Assembly (NCBI GenBank): GCA_914767885.1
Contig: CAJZBQ010000013.1
Location: 310,001 to 374,000, forward strand
Direction: 5' to 3'
Length of the DNA: 64,000 nt
DNA from: Blepharisma stoltei
Lineage: Eukaryota; Ciliophora; Heterotrichea; Heterotrichida; Blepharismidae
Translations under genes and position numbers: made by a program
Notes under the pieces: generated by a model
Told to the model about the DNA's origin: nothing
Database searches by the model: none
The model's input: only the letters and a program-made list of their open reading frames with translations
Part shown: in pieces, positions 10,211 through 21,112 of the stretch
How positions within the stretch are numbered: the first letter of the stretch is position 1
Layout of the letters: the number at the start of each line of letters is the position of its first letter

Positions 10211-10656
10211 ATGACAGATAATTGGAACGCTGAGTTCGCTGGCTGCTGCAATGTTTGCCCTGCATTTTGCTTAGTTTGCTCGAACTGTACAGCAGGGGCT
10301 GCACTAATGCAAGGAGTTACTATTTGGGAAATGAATGGAGGTCAAGGAGGATGTGGAGAGTGTTGTATAGCCTGCTGGCTTTGCTGCATTGGTCTTGCAA
10401 TCAACCGTGGTAAGATAAGGGAAAAATATATATTAGACAAGATACGATTGTCGATTTTTAAGCAAAAAAATTCCATTTTTTTTAAAAGGGAGATAGTTTA
10501 GAATTGATAAAAATATAGAAAACCTAAACGGGTTAGTATAACATTCACGGAAGTTTTATGGTGGATTGCCTACTTTATTGGATTGGATGCGCTTGCTGTA
10601 TGGTTACTCAAGAATATAGAGAAGTCCGTCTACGCACTAATAAACCCGCTCAATAG
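10211..10656 (+). CDS. PLAC8 (cysteine-rich) family protein
   Basis: With IES 10429-10538 removed the CDS is 112 codons (111 aa), ATG 10211 to TAG 10654-10656. The protein is Cys-rich (AGCCNVCPAFCLVC, CCIACWLCCIG) and has the PLAC8 layout: two hydrophobic Cys-rich segments, then REKY-NIHGSFMVDCLLYWIGCACCMVTQEYREVRLR. The IES lies at REKY/NIHG, and removal gives this conserved linker. PLAC8 proteins are small membrane-associated proteins linked to metal tolerance or cell-size control in other eukaryotes; function here is unknown. Confidence 0.88.
10429..10538 (+). other. IES, 110 bp, in PLAC8 gene
   Basis: TA copies at 10429-10430 and 10539-10540. It contains an in-frame stop, and removal joins AAATAT to AACATTCACGGA in phase. 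Confidence 0.8.
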
Positions 10657-11086
10657 AAATATCAAATACACCAATCCTGCTGAATGATAATTGTTTTATT
10701 TAAGCACAATTTCTATTTTCCAATAAATTTGCTGCAATATTATAGGATAAACAGTCGGAATATATCTTAAGGAAAATAATAAATAAACTTAGTTATTTAA
10801 TTAGGTAGCTAAAATAGACTGTACATTTCAAAAATGTCTAGCTTGTGATTTAACTAGTATCAAAGAAGTTCTTGCATTAACTAATAGAAAACGTAGCTAT
10901 TTCCATTGATAAAGGATTGGTTGCAAGTTCTAATTATACAAAAATCCCATAAACAATGGAGACTCTTAGAAGGCCCAGACGAAAGCAGTAAAATACCCTT
11001 CAACCAATAATTAAACATAATCAAAGTACTTATTTAAATTCTCTAGTTATATCCAGATGATTATCAATAAATTTCATATTTTTCAT
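10657..11086. other. AT-rich intergenic region
   Basis: About 430 bp between convergent PLAC8 (+) and TPR (-) genes. Short coding-like stretches near 10830-10980 are broken by stops in all frames. I see no gene or repeat. Confidence 0.5.
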
Positions 11087-13424
11087 TTATTCCTTACCTA
11101 TCATATCTAATTCCAGAGCAATGGAATAATCCGAAATAGCTTTATCCAGCTGCCCCACACTATCATAGCAGCACCCTCTATTGAAATATGCATTGGCATT
11201 CCTTGGATCCAGATCAATAACATTAGAAAAATCCTTACTCCCCCCCTCCGTGAGTGAACAAAAAAATTTTGTTCACTAGGGGGTTAATTTTTTTTTTTTT
11301 TAAAAAAATTTATATATAAATTTTATAAAAAAATTTTTTTTTCGAAATTTAAAAAAAAAACTAATCCGCAAAAATTTGAAAGCAAATATTAATTTAATTT
11401 ATAAAAATTTATGTTTTAAAAAGCAATTCGTTTAAAAATTAAAGAGAATTAGCTCTAGATTTCATTATACTAATTATCATTTATATATCAAATTTTTTTC
11501 CATAAAGATTTTTTCTATTAAAAAAATTTTTGTTCACTCACGGAGGGTGGGTTTTTGGGCAAAAAATAGGGATTTTTCTAATGGTTTTGTTCACTCACGG
11601 AGGGGGGGAGTTAATGGCTGTTTCATAATCGCCAAGTCGCTCATACGAAATTCCTCTATTGTGTAATGCATGAATATTAGTCGGGTCCAGTTTTATAACC
11701 GCTGAATAATCATTGATGGCTTCATCATAATTTGATAATTTAGCATAACAATAAGCCCTGTTATTATAAACTTTCACAGAAGCTCCTCCATATTCTAACT
11801 CTTTAGTGTAGTCCTCTACCGCTTTATCAAATTTCTCTAGTTTCCTCCATGTGAGTCCTCTATTAGCATAAATAATTGGGTTAGATGGGTCTAGGTAAAG
11901 GGCTCTATTGAAATCTTCTAAAGCGTCTTCATATATTTCAGCATTTCTTAAGCAGCAGCCACGATTGTGCCAATAAACAGGGTTTTGTTGGTCAAGCTCA
12001 ATGCTCTGTGTGAAGTCTTCAAGGGCTTCTTGATGCTTGAAAAGGCGGTCCCATACCAGTCCTCGTCCATTATACGAAGGTGCATAATTTTGGTCAATTT
12101 CAATGACTCGATTAAAGCACTCTAAGGCTTGTTCTAAGTTCCCAGTTTTTTCCATCAAAGTTCCTAAATGATGGAGGGTGTTAACGTTATTAGGCTGGAA
12201 CCTTAAAGCTTCCATATAGTCTCGCTCAGCTTCAGCAATTTTTCCTATTTTGTCCCAACAAAAAGCTCGGTTATAAAGAGCTTTGAAGTGTTTTGGGTCA
12301 AGTTTTAAAGCTTGGGTATAGTCTTTGATGGCTAAGTCGTATTCTTTTAATTTTCGATATGCGAAACCTCGGTTATGGAAGAAATCAGCTTTATTTGGCT
12401 CAAGATCTATTGCACGTGAGAAATCTTCAACTGCCATAGGGAAATTCCCACTTCTGTCATATGAAATTCCTCTGTTATAATAAGCAAAAGCGTTTTGAGG
12501 ATCCAAATCAATGGCTGCTGTATAATTTTCGATTGCCTGCTCAAAATTCCCAGTTTTATCATATGCAAAAGCTCTATTGAAAAGTGCTTTAAAATGCCTC
12601 GGGTTGATCCTTAGGGCCTCTGTATAGAATCCAATAGCTTTTTCAAAGTCTCCTTTTTGCCTTGCAGCATATCCTTGTGAGTGAAACCATTCAGCTTCCT
12701 TTAATGCTTTTTCAGACAAGTTAGGACTCAGCTGTGGTTTTGAGCTAGTTTCCCGTTTAGGAGCTGCATTTGGTTTGGCGACTCTGGGAGGTGGGATAGT
12801 ATCTATGGTTTCTTTATCTTTTTCAAACTTTTGAGGAGTACTTGACCTTGGAGGCACAAAAGAAAAAGGGTCATCTTTAGCTTCATTGGAGTTGGTTGTG
12901 TTACTGAATGAACTTTGGAGATTTCGGACATAAGACTTTCCAGGAGATCGTCTGCCTTCTTGATCTCTTTCTAAAGCCATAGAGTAGTCTTCAATGGCTT
13001 GTGCGAAATTGCCTTTACGGTTTTGGCAAGCTCCTCTTGCATAAGCTGCATTAACGTGGCAAGGGTCAAGCTCAAGGACTGTTGTGAAATCTAGGATACT
13101 CTTATCAATTTCGCCGAGTTTGTCATATGCGCAACCCCTTAGGTAGAATGCTCCTACATGGTGGGGTTCAAGCTGGATAAGAGAATTGCAGTCTTTTATT
13201 GTTTCTTCATAAAGCCCTTTTTTCATATAGCTAGAAGCACGAATAAATAAGGCTTTTGGATGATTTCCATCCATAGTGATCTTTCTTGTGCAGATCTTTA
13301 TTAGATTGTCAACATCATTATTTAAGCGGTAAGGTCTGCTGTGGTCACTTCTGTTTTCTTGCTGAAGGACTCGCCTTCGGTGCATTGCATCCATAAGAAG
13401 CTCAGTTTCCAGTTCGTCTGACAT
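11087..13424 (-). CDS. Tetratricopeptide-repeat protein, about 15 TPRs
   Basis: With MITE 11236-11611 removed the CDS is 654 codons (653 aa), ATG 13422-13424 to TAA 11087-11089. About 15 TPR units are visible. Each carries the A-Y-x-NRG-x-x-Y-D-x-x-G type signature, for example FNRAFAYDKTG, YNRGISYDRSG and HNRGISYERLG. Three to four units sit N-terminal and the rest follow a Ser/Pro-rich linker at about residues 150-240. The MITE interrupts the penultimate repeat; excision gives YETAI-KDFSNVIDLDP and a final repeat ending ELDMIGKE. TPR solenoids are protein-binding scaffolds. Its partner is unknown. Confidence 0.9.
11236..11613 (+). mobile_element. MITE family 1 as IES in TPR gene
   Basis: 376 bp plus duplicated TTA (11235-11237 and 11611-11613). 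The left end is a hairpin of CCGTGAGTGAAC and its complement. The body is AT-rich. The right end has two further copies of GTTCACTCACGG. Removal restores the TPR frame. Confidence 0.93.
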
Positions 13425-13704
13425 TTTTAAATAGAATTGTATTATCTTTACTTGAAAACTAAATTGAGCGCTTAACGATTAAATTAGAGATGATAAAAAG
13501 TGGTTTCCTTGGGCATACGAAGAGACTTAACAATAAGGGCTTAAAAGAATTATCTATAAGAAGAATCTGATGATCTCTTGAGAAAAGTTTGGGCTTATGA
13601 GATTATTCATAATTCAGAAATCAATTGTAAAATTCAATTAGTTCAAGATAATAAAAATTATGATATTTTAAAATATATTGAATTCCATTTACATATTTTT
13701 TCAG

Positions 13705-16387
13705 ATGATATTTCAGATATGGGCTTTCCTTTTGATTTTTTGCAAATGTAGCCAAATATTTGAAGTAGATAGCGTTTGAATTCTTGATGATATGAACTTT
13801 AAGCAAGCTCTAAAACTGCAAAAAAATATTTTAGTTGAATTTTTTGCTCCATGGTGTGAGCATAGCAAAAAATTAGCTCCAGAGTATTCCAAGGCAGCTT
13901 TTACATTAAAATCCAGAAATCCGCCAGTGTATATAGCAAAAGTTGATGCCACTGCTAATCCTATAATTACAGAAATATATGGTGTAACTGGGTATCCTAC
14001 ACTTAAATTGATATCAGAAGAAGGATCAATTAATTATTCATAATTTCTTAGAATTCCAGCAAATTGTGAAAAGTTCCAAAGTATCAGTAGTTTTATTTAC
14101 CAAACTAAAAGCTCCCGAATACTTTATTGCTGTGTCCAAGCGTTTTGACGACGTTTTATTTATTGTCTCAACAAATCATAGCTCATTTTCTCAATATTCA
14201 GTAAAAGATGGAAATGTTATCATGCTTAAGCAGTATGATGACAAAATTGTTCAATATTTAGAAACTAGATCTACGTCCCAGCTAACAAGATGGATCGAAA
14301 AAAACAAAACACCTTGGACCCAGCCTTATAATAATGATGTATCTTATTACATTTTCCAAGAAAAACACCCTGCTTTATTCTTTTTTAGATATGAAGCAGA
14401 CGCTTTGAAATATAATGAGACTTATCAAAACTTAGCAAAAGAGCATAAGCAGGAATTAGTTTTTACACATGCTGATTTATCATGACCAAAATATAGAAAA
14501 ATTGGCGAGTTTTTTGGGGTTTCTAGATATCAAATGCCAACATTTATGATAATAGATCATAAAGGAGGAGAAATTAACAAATATTTCTATTCTAAAGATG
14601 TAAAAGAAAGCGATGCGGAGGATTTTATTTCTTTATAGAAGTTAATAATGATGCTTAATAAATGAATAAATCTAATCCTTCAAAGAAAATGTTTATGAAA
14701 AAAAAAAGAAATAGATTGATTATAAATTGAAATAGGATATATTAAAATGAAAAAATGGAGAAATTAAGCCTTATATAAAATCTGAGCCAATTTTAGAGCA
14801 GCCAACCGAAGAATTAGTAAAAACAATCGTTGCTCAAAACTTCGAAGAAGTTGTTCTCAAATCAGATAAAGATCTGTTAGTCCTATTCTATGCACCGTTT
14901 TCTGCCAATTGCAAAAACCTTTTATACTTTTTACCTTGAATAGCCCAGATTTCGAGCAAACCAAACCGATTTTAATGCATGAAAATCTCAATTTGCCTTA
15001 TATGGGGGAAAGCAAATCAAGTTAGCTAACAAATATTCTAACATTTTTTAACTGTAATAAAGCTTTTCTTTTATATTATTGATAGTATTTAAATTTAGAG
15101 TTATTTGGTTCCCTTAAAATGTTAAAGAACTAAAATATGAAGTTAGAAAATGTATGATCAGTAACAAAATTCAAATAAATAAGGAACTTATCAGATTTTT
15201 TCAGAAAACTGTTCAAAATAAAAAATTCATATCGGTGAATCTTAATGCTATTTTGCCTATGACCTAAGCATGGGTAGAGATAGATGCATGATTTTCACCT
15301 AATATTCTGCATGCGAGGAGATTTCATGATTGTAAGCTTGAATCAAATATTTTAAGTAAAAATTGATAAGTAGTCTAAAAGTAGGTTTCAGGATGTAGAC
15401 TTTTTGGAATTCTTCTGACTCCATCTTTAATTTCAATTCAAGATCTTTAGGCATGATCTAAATCATGGGTTTCGATCCACATATAATATTCCTTAATTTT
15501 TTGATTTAATTAGTGTGAGCATAGATCACGTATTTTAGTAAAATTTATTCTTGTAATAGCTAATTGTTTGCATACGAGTTTATCTCATGAATTCAAACTC
15601 AAATCATGCACTTTAGAAAAAATTGATTAGTAGTAAACACAGTGTGTGTCAAACAATTCAATTTTAATGTTTATCCAATTTCATCTTTAATTGAATTAAA
15701 GACGGAACCCTACGAACTCGAAAAGAATACCGACTTTTAACCTATCGTTGATTTTTACTAAAATTAAGCTATTTAAGTTCTTACTAGTTGAAGCTCGTCA
15801 TATGTAATCAAAAGTGCATCATTAAAAGCTTTTCAGCTGCTTCATTTTTTTCTGACAAATTTATCAGAATTCTGATCAGCGATTTGAAAAGTCTTTTTTC
15901 ATATGTCTTCTCAGATTTGACTCCTTAAAATCAATTTAAAGAGCCAAAAGACTTCCAATAACCAAGCTATTAATGCTATTAATTAATAACTTCTTATCTT
16001 ATAAAATATTTGAACTACTCAGAAGACCTTGCTAATTGTTTTTCCCATAAAGAAGCAAAATGAGGCTTTCATATTCTAAAAGATGTCTAGTTTACCCTAA
16101 AAATCATTCTTACCATGATATTCAAGATAATAAGTATACCTGATTATGAGCTAATTGCCTATACGTTCAGAAATGTTGGTGACATTGCTATACTGAAAAT
16201 CGATGCTTATCACAACAGTGTAAAAGGTCATTTTGTGGAAGATTTTCCAACAATAAAATACTTCCCAGCCAATAATAAAAATGGAATTTTATTTCAAAAT
16301 GATTTGAATTATGAAAGCATATTCCAATTTATCAAAGAGCACTCATCATTTAACTTTGGATCTAAAAACGTAAAATTCGACCTTTAA
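13705..16387 (+). CDS. Protein disulfide isomerase-like, degenerate active sites (possible pseudogene)
   Basis: A frame from ATG 13705 starts with a signal peptide (MIFQIWAFLLIFCKCSQ). A thioredoxin domain follows with FFAPWCEHSKK, where the usual motif is CGHC, so the second Cys is Ser. A b/b'-like region comes next, then a second thioredoxin domain reading VLFYAPFSANCKNL, which also lacks the CxxC pair. Two IESs (14634 to about 14740, and 14923-16136) must be removed to reach GHFVEDFPTIKYFPA at the C-terminus. One apparent 1-nt frameshift near 14040 (after INYS) has no intron or IES explanation. With it skipped the length is a multiple of 3. It ends FGSKNVKFDL, not a clear KDEL. Either a diverged non-catalytic PDI or a decaying copy. 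Confidence 0.7.
14634..14740 (+). other. IES, about 106-109 bp, in PDI-like gene
   Basis: The left TA is at 14634-14635; the right TA is at 14740-14741 or 14743-14744. Removal joins EDFISL to KWKNGEIKPYIKSEP, the usual PDI linker. Confidence 0.6.
14923..16136 (+). other. IES, 1214 bp, in PDI-like gene, with a diverged internal tandem repeat
   Basis: TA copies at 14923-14924 and 16137-16138. Removal joins ANCKNL-L to PDYELIAYTF and the second thioredoxin domain continues. Inside, two diverged blocks about 260 bp apart (near 15311 and 15572) share the order GCATRCGAG, TTTCATGA-like, AAAAATTGAT and CCATCTTTAATT. No coding sequence is recognised. Confidence 0.65.
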
Positions 16388-16487
16388 TTTATTATAGAAA
16401 TTCCTTTTCAATTTGCTGCTAATTAAATAGACTAAGTTTTATATAGCTTTCTCTGTGAAATTCTAATAATTAAATTCACATTCTTAT

Positions 16488-19400
16488 TTATGATTTATTT
16501 TCCATACTAGTCTCTCTCTTCTCTTCTTTTTCTTGCTTCAGTGCTTTATGTGAATCTCTTTGCTGCTTAAACTTCCCTGATGGCAGAGGAGGCTTAGAAA
16601 TTGTCTGAGACTGCGAATGAGAAAGAGAAGATTTTGGCTTCTCAGATTCCATGGAAAAATTCAAAGGTTTCAACTCACCTTTATTAGTAAACCCTCTTTC
16701 TTTCATATTTTTTATTAGTTCTTGTTCTTCTCTCGCCCTTCTCATCCTATTCACTGTTTCTGCTACCCCTTTCTTTTCTAATAAATCAGCACTTTCATTT
16801 AAAATCGGCTTTTCAAGTTTAGGAGTAAATGTGCATTCCGCTTGAGCTTTTTCTATCTCAAGCTCTTCTGCAGTTCTTGCAAGTTTTTCTTTTCTTTTTC
16901 TTTCAATTTCTGATAAGTTATATAAGGCAACTGAGCGATGCACATTTGGATCTTCACTTATTTTTTTATATTCCTCAGAAAGTGTATCCTTTGGGTTTTT
17001 TTCTGCCATTTTGTAAGCTGGTTTTTTGTTAATTGAAGGCTTAAATGTGCATTCTTTTCGGTTTTCATGTTCGTATTCTTTTTTAAGCTTGTTTATTTTT
17101 TCATCAACTTTTTGCTTTTCTGAGATCAAATAGTCTTCATGGCTTTTATTGGTGCCTAAACTTTCAGTCCTGCGTAGTTTTACGCCATCAGCCATTTTCG
17201 AACTGTCTTTATTTATAATTTTTGTGGGAGAATTTAATAAAAAAAACAATTTATTTAAATAGTGAATTATGATTAATAAATTTTTGTGCATATTCTTTTT
17301 AAGTGGTTATATTTGTGGACGAAAAGTATATTCCACTCTATTTTTGTATGTAGGATTTATATTGGAATGATGTGTTTGATTGGTTCTGTTTTCATAGAAC
17401 ATATAAAATACTCTATGAAGCTTGGCTACTTCATCTTCTAATAGAGCGAATTCTCCATCTACAAGCCTTCCTATTGAGCTTGTGACAGATGAAGATTGAT
17501 CAATAGAAGCACTCATTTCAGGATGGTAATAATTCATTATTCCCATAATAAAAATTTCAAGGTTTTTCCTATTCTCATTAAATCAAATATGTAAGGCTGG
17601 CTAATTAAATGGTATTTTTGATATATTCCCATTAAAATGGATACTTGCAAATCCGCTATCACCGCCTAAAAGCTTTCACATTTTTATCACAAGCTCCTTT
17701 TCTTCAGAATTTTTATTGTTTTCAGGTTTATTTTTGATTAAGAAAAGTTTTTCTAATAATTGAACAGTATTGGAGTAGTTCAATTTATCTTCATTTTCAG
17801 GATCAAGGAATGTAAAGGCTTCTTGCATTTCTTTTTTAAGCTTTGCAATTAAAACTTGTTCAGATTTGCTGCTTATGAATTTTTCTTTTGGAGGACTTGG
17901 GGCTTCTTGCTCTTTGTGAATTCTTCTTACAGCATCATCATATAAAATTTTGTCTATTGAGCCAGATCTTTTAAGTCCTTTGGATTTTGTATTGACAGTT
18001 GGTTTAAACTGGGATTTTTCAATTTTCTCTTGTTCTTCTAAAATTTTCTTGACCTGTTTACTGTTTTCAGTCTTTTTCATTTTGAATATAATAATATTTT
18101 TAACTAGGGATATCAGTGCTAACATTTAAATTGGTATTTGTTTTTATTAAAAATAGTTTTCATGTATCAGTGATTTTATAAAATTTAATATAAAAAGAAT
18201 AATTTCTCATGAACAGGTTCATTGCTCTCCCCCTTTTTCGCAAGAATTTGCAATGATTTTTCACAAATAGATGGCTGGAAGCTTTGCTCAGTTAAACTTT
18301 GTGATTTTATGTTTTCTTCTCTCTTTGCATTTAATTTATCTTGCTTCTTTTTTTCATAATTTTGCATTTCACTTATAAACTCGTCTACAGTTCTTTTATT
18401 GCCATCTGCATTGACAGAGGGCTTAAATGTGCATTCTTTAAATTCCTCTTGATGTATATCTTTAGCAATTTTATCAACCTTTTCTTTGACTTTTTCTTGA
18501 TATTTATAAAATCTCTCTTCAACATCAATATATCATATTTTATTACTCGATTTTAGCAATTTTATTTTACTTGAGATATATTCTATCCAAACCTCCCTTT
18601 TATTAAAATTTTTTTATTAAAAAAATAATCGAGATTTCATATTTTCTTTATGTTCAGATTTTGGAGCCATAATATCGCCAAAGTCAAGCTCTGACTCCCC
18701 CCCTTTAAATTGGAACAAAAAATTTTGTTCCAATTTAAAGGGGGGTTAATTTTTTTTTTTTAAAAACAAAATCAATATAAAATATTTTATAAAAAACAAT
18801 TCAAAAACTTATCGAATTAGATCAATAAATTTGTTTAATAAAATGCTATTTACTCTTTATCCTTTAAAACAAAGCAAGATATAACTAAATTTTTAATATT
18901 AGTTAATACGCCACTATTAATCGTATCAAAATTATTACACAAAAATTATTATTTTTATTGATAAAAAAAAAAATTAAAAAAAAAAAAAATTTAGAAAATT
19001 TATCGATCAAAGTGCTAATTTTGTTTAAATGAGATGTTATTTATACTCTATTCTTTAAAATAAAGCAAGAAATAAGTAAGTTTTGAAATTTTATAAAGAA
19101 TTCGCATTGAATTTTTATATCAAAACTATTTAAATAAAAAATATCATTTTTATTAAAAAAAATAAAAATTTTTTTTGAAAAACTTTTAAAAAAAAAAATT
19201 AAATGTTTTTCTAAATTTAGCAATTAAGGATAATAAATTTATTTAAATAAGATGCTCTTTATACTCTCTTCTTTATACAAGAGCAAGCTATAACTAAATT
19301 TTTAATTTTAGTTAAGAAGAAGCATTTAGCTTATATCAAAACTTTTTATATAAAAATTATATATAATTTTTTATTATAAAATTAAATTTTGTTCCAATTT

Positions 19401-20148
19401 AAAGGGGTTAATTTACCAAAAAGTGGAAATTTTACCATATTTTGTTCCAATTTAAAGAGGGGGGGGAGTGAGTGAGAAAAAGATTTTTCTATTTTTTTTA
19501 CAACTTCTTTACTTTTTTCAGTGCTATTAGCCTTTGTGTGGGCTGAGGATTTTAAATCGGCTGAATGGTTTGTTTGTTTTTTAGAATCAAGCTGTATGTT
19601 TTGCTTAGGGGCAGGGTTTGGAGTTGGAAGCTTGGTTGGTTGAGGGATCTTCGAAGCTTCTTTTGCAGTTTCTTTATTTTCAGGTGGATTAGGCTTTGCT
19701 GGCGGGTTTTTCTCGCTTTCGCTTCCACTCTCATCTTCATCGAAATCTTCATCGCTACTTTCAGGAGTCTTTTCTTTAGTAGCTGGCTTTATATTCTGGG
19801 GTTCTATAACAGATACTTGAATGCTATAGAAATTGCCCGAGGATGGCGCTATATTGCGCCATCCTCGGGCAATTGGAGACACGGCTCCACACGGGAATTG
19901 TGTTCCACGTGTGGAGCCATTTTTCCACGTGGGAAAATGTGGATTCCACACGTGGAAAAATGTGGATTCCACACGTGGAAAAATGGCTCCGCACGTGGAA
20001 TACGGTTCCCGTGTGGAGCCAATTTTCGCTTGCCCTAGGATGGCGCCATATAGCGCCATCCTAGGGCAAATCCTATACCTACTGCTGTTCCTTCTTCAAC
20101 GTCCATATCGAAATCGCTGTCTTCGTCGCTCATTGAATCACTTTGCAT
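16488..20148 (-). CDS. Large coiled-coil protein with repeated F-x-P motifs
   Basis: Six IESs split this gene (17214-17309, 17538-17621, 18087-18199, 18584-18625, 18692-19468, 19825-20075). Removing all leaves 766 codons (765 aa) from ATG 20146-20148 to stop 16488-16490. The N-terminus is acidic and Ser/Pro-rich. Then come charged helices with at least six copies of a short motif, ECTFKPSVN, SFQPSIC, QFKPTVN, YTFRPQIN, ECTFKPSIN and ECTFTPKL, each followed by basic residues. A region near FTFLDPENEDKLNY looks EF-hand-like but has lost most Ca2+ ligands. I know this repeat only as a feature of large ciliate and flagellate cytoskeletal-type proteins; function is not known. Confidence 0.78.
17214..17309 (-). 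other. IES, 96 bp
   Basis: TA copies at 17214-17215 and 17310-17311. Removal joins YTFRPQI to NKDSSKMADG, completing an F-x-P repeat. Confidence 0.75.
17538..17621 (-). other. IES, 84 bp
   Basis: Flanked by direct repeats GGGAATA, with TA copies at 17538-17539 and 17622-17623. Removal joins HFNGNI to MNYYHPEMS. Confidence 0.72.
18087..18199 (-). other. IES, 113 bp
   Basis: TA copies at 18087-18088 and 18200-18201 within a TATTC repeat. Removal joins VHEKL to FKMKKTENS. Confidence 0.75.
18584..18625 (-). other. Very short IES, 42 bp (candidate)
   Basis: Two in-frame stops (TAATAA) separate two open segments of the same frame. TA copies at 18584-18585 and 18626-18627 are in matching phase; excision joins NMKSRL to EYISSKIK. 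Other TA pairs in this AT-rich stretch are possible. Confidence 0.5.
18692..19471 (-). mobile_element. MITE family 2, flanked by TGA, as IES
   Basis: 777 bp plus a duplicated TGA (18692-18694 and 19469-19471). The ends are CTCCCCCCC/GGGGGGAG and TTTAAATTGGAAC, with a left-end hairpin of TTTAAATTGGAACAAAA against its complement. The body contains diverged repeats of TTAAATAAGATGCTATTT-like units. Excision leaving one TGA restores the frame (SFSHS-ELDFGDI). There is no TA at either junction. Confidence 0.85.
19825..20075 (-). mobile_element. Foldback element (family 4) as IES, 251 bp
   Basis: TA copies at 19825-19826 and 20076-20077. Each end is itself a hairpin: ATTGCCCGAGGATGGCGC against its complement on the left, TGCCCTAGGATGGCGCC against its complement on the right. 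The middle is a set of inverted CCACACGTGGAA motifs. Removal joins GTAVG to SIQVSVIEP. Confidence 0.85.
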
Positions 20149-20674
20149 TTTTAATTATAACCAATATCAATTAATTTAAATGTCATTTTTGAATTTAATT
20201 GCTTAAAAGCATTTTTAAATTATATATAAGCGTTTTTCGTATTATTTAGGTCAATCCTATAGAAGAAGTGATAAAAGAAATTTTGCGAAATTTAAAAAGG
20301 AAAATTGTGCTATTATTTCTGATGAAAAGTAGAACTAGGAAAAATGAAATATTAGAGAGTGATAAGACCTAATTTAATGAGAATTTTTATTAGGAAAGTC
20401 TAAATGATAACATAATAATATAAAATTTGAATTAATGCTTGAGATATTGCGAAATAAATAAGGATATGCTTTTTAAATTAAATCCATCATATTTAAGCTT
20501 TAAAAAAATTTAAATTGTATAGGATATCTAATTTTTCTAAATATTCTGTTAATATCGGAATTCTCGTTTTATTAGCGTAAATTGAATTTTCAAATTTAAT
20601 ACCAAAAAGATATTAATATATAATCAATATTACTATTAATACTGAGTATTCAACTCTATGAAGAATTTAATAAT
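20149..20674. other. AT-rich intergenic region
   Basis: About 525 bp upstream of the F-x-P gene and downstream of the Yippee gene. No frame, repeat or motif is evident. Confidence 0.5.
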
Positions 20675-21016
20675 CTAATTTTCCCATTCAGCTTTCTCTA
20701 TTAAATTTTTTTCTAAAATAAATTTTCCTTCCTTATATTTCTGTTCTGGCTCGAGAGCCCACTCGTATTTTCATCCCAGCTTACAATCGCAATTTTTACA
20801 AAAAATATCACAACAACTATGCAGCCCTGTCCTCAGCATCCTTTCTTCTAATACTCCTGTATAAATATTGACAACTTTATTATAAAGATAAGCTTTTCCA
20901 GTTCCAGCCCAAAAATCCTTCGAAATAAGCTCCCTATTATTGGTCAAATGAGCTTTGCAACTTCCACACACATATAATTGATTGGAATCTAAGTATTCTA
21001 GATGTAGTTTTCCCAT
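20675..21016 (-). CDS. YPEL: Yippee-like zinc-binding protein
   Basis: A 113-residue protein, the usual YPEL size. Zinc ligands are C-x2-C (CGSCKAH) and C-x2-C (CKNCDCKLGWKYEWA), 50-odd residues apart, with YLYNKVVN, LRTGLH and DIFCKNC blocks typical of the family. TGA in KLG-W-KYEWALE is Trp, as in all Yippees, which independently supports the code. The stop is TAG at 20675-20677. YPEL proteins associate with centrosomes or mitotic apparatus in animals and resemble the cereblon/Mis18 fold. Uninterrupted. Confidence 0.94.
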
Positions 21017-21112
21017 TTTTATAAAAGAAACCTCAATAACTTGCAGTCAGATGCTTTAAAGTATAAGCGGATTATTTAAATTTCTTATATTAAGAATCTA
21101 TAATTTGATTAT

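Noticed and set aside
18600-18640. Stop-codon readthrough at TAATAA
   Set aside because: A TA-bounded 42-bp excision explains it without invoking readthrough; the same pattern recurs at 25558.
19565-20174. Forward-strand frames of 113-157 codons at 19565-20174
   Set aside because: They are antisense to the F-x-P gene and run through the foldback element, whose palindromes create open frames on both strands.
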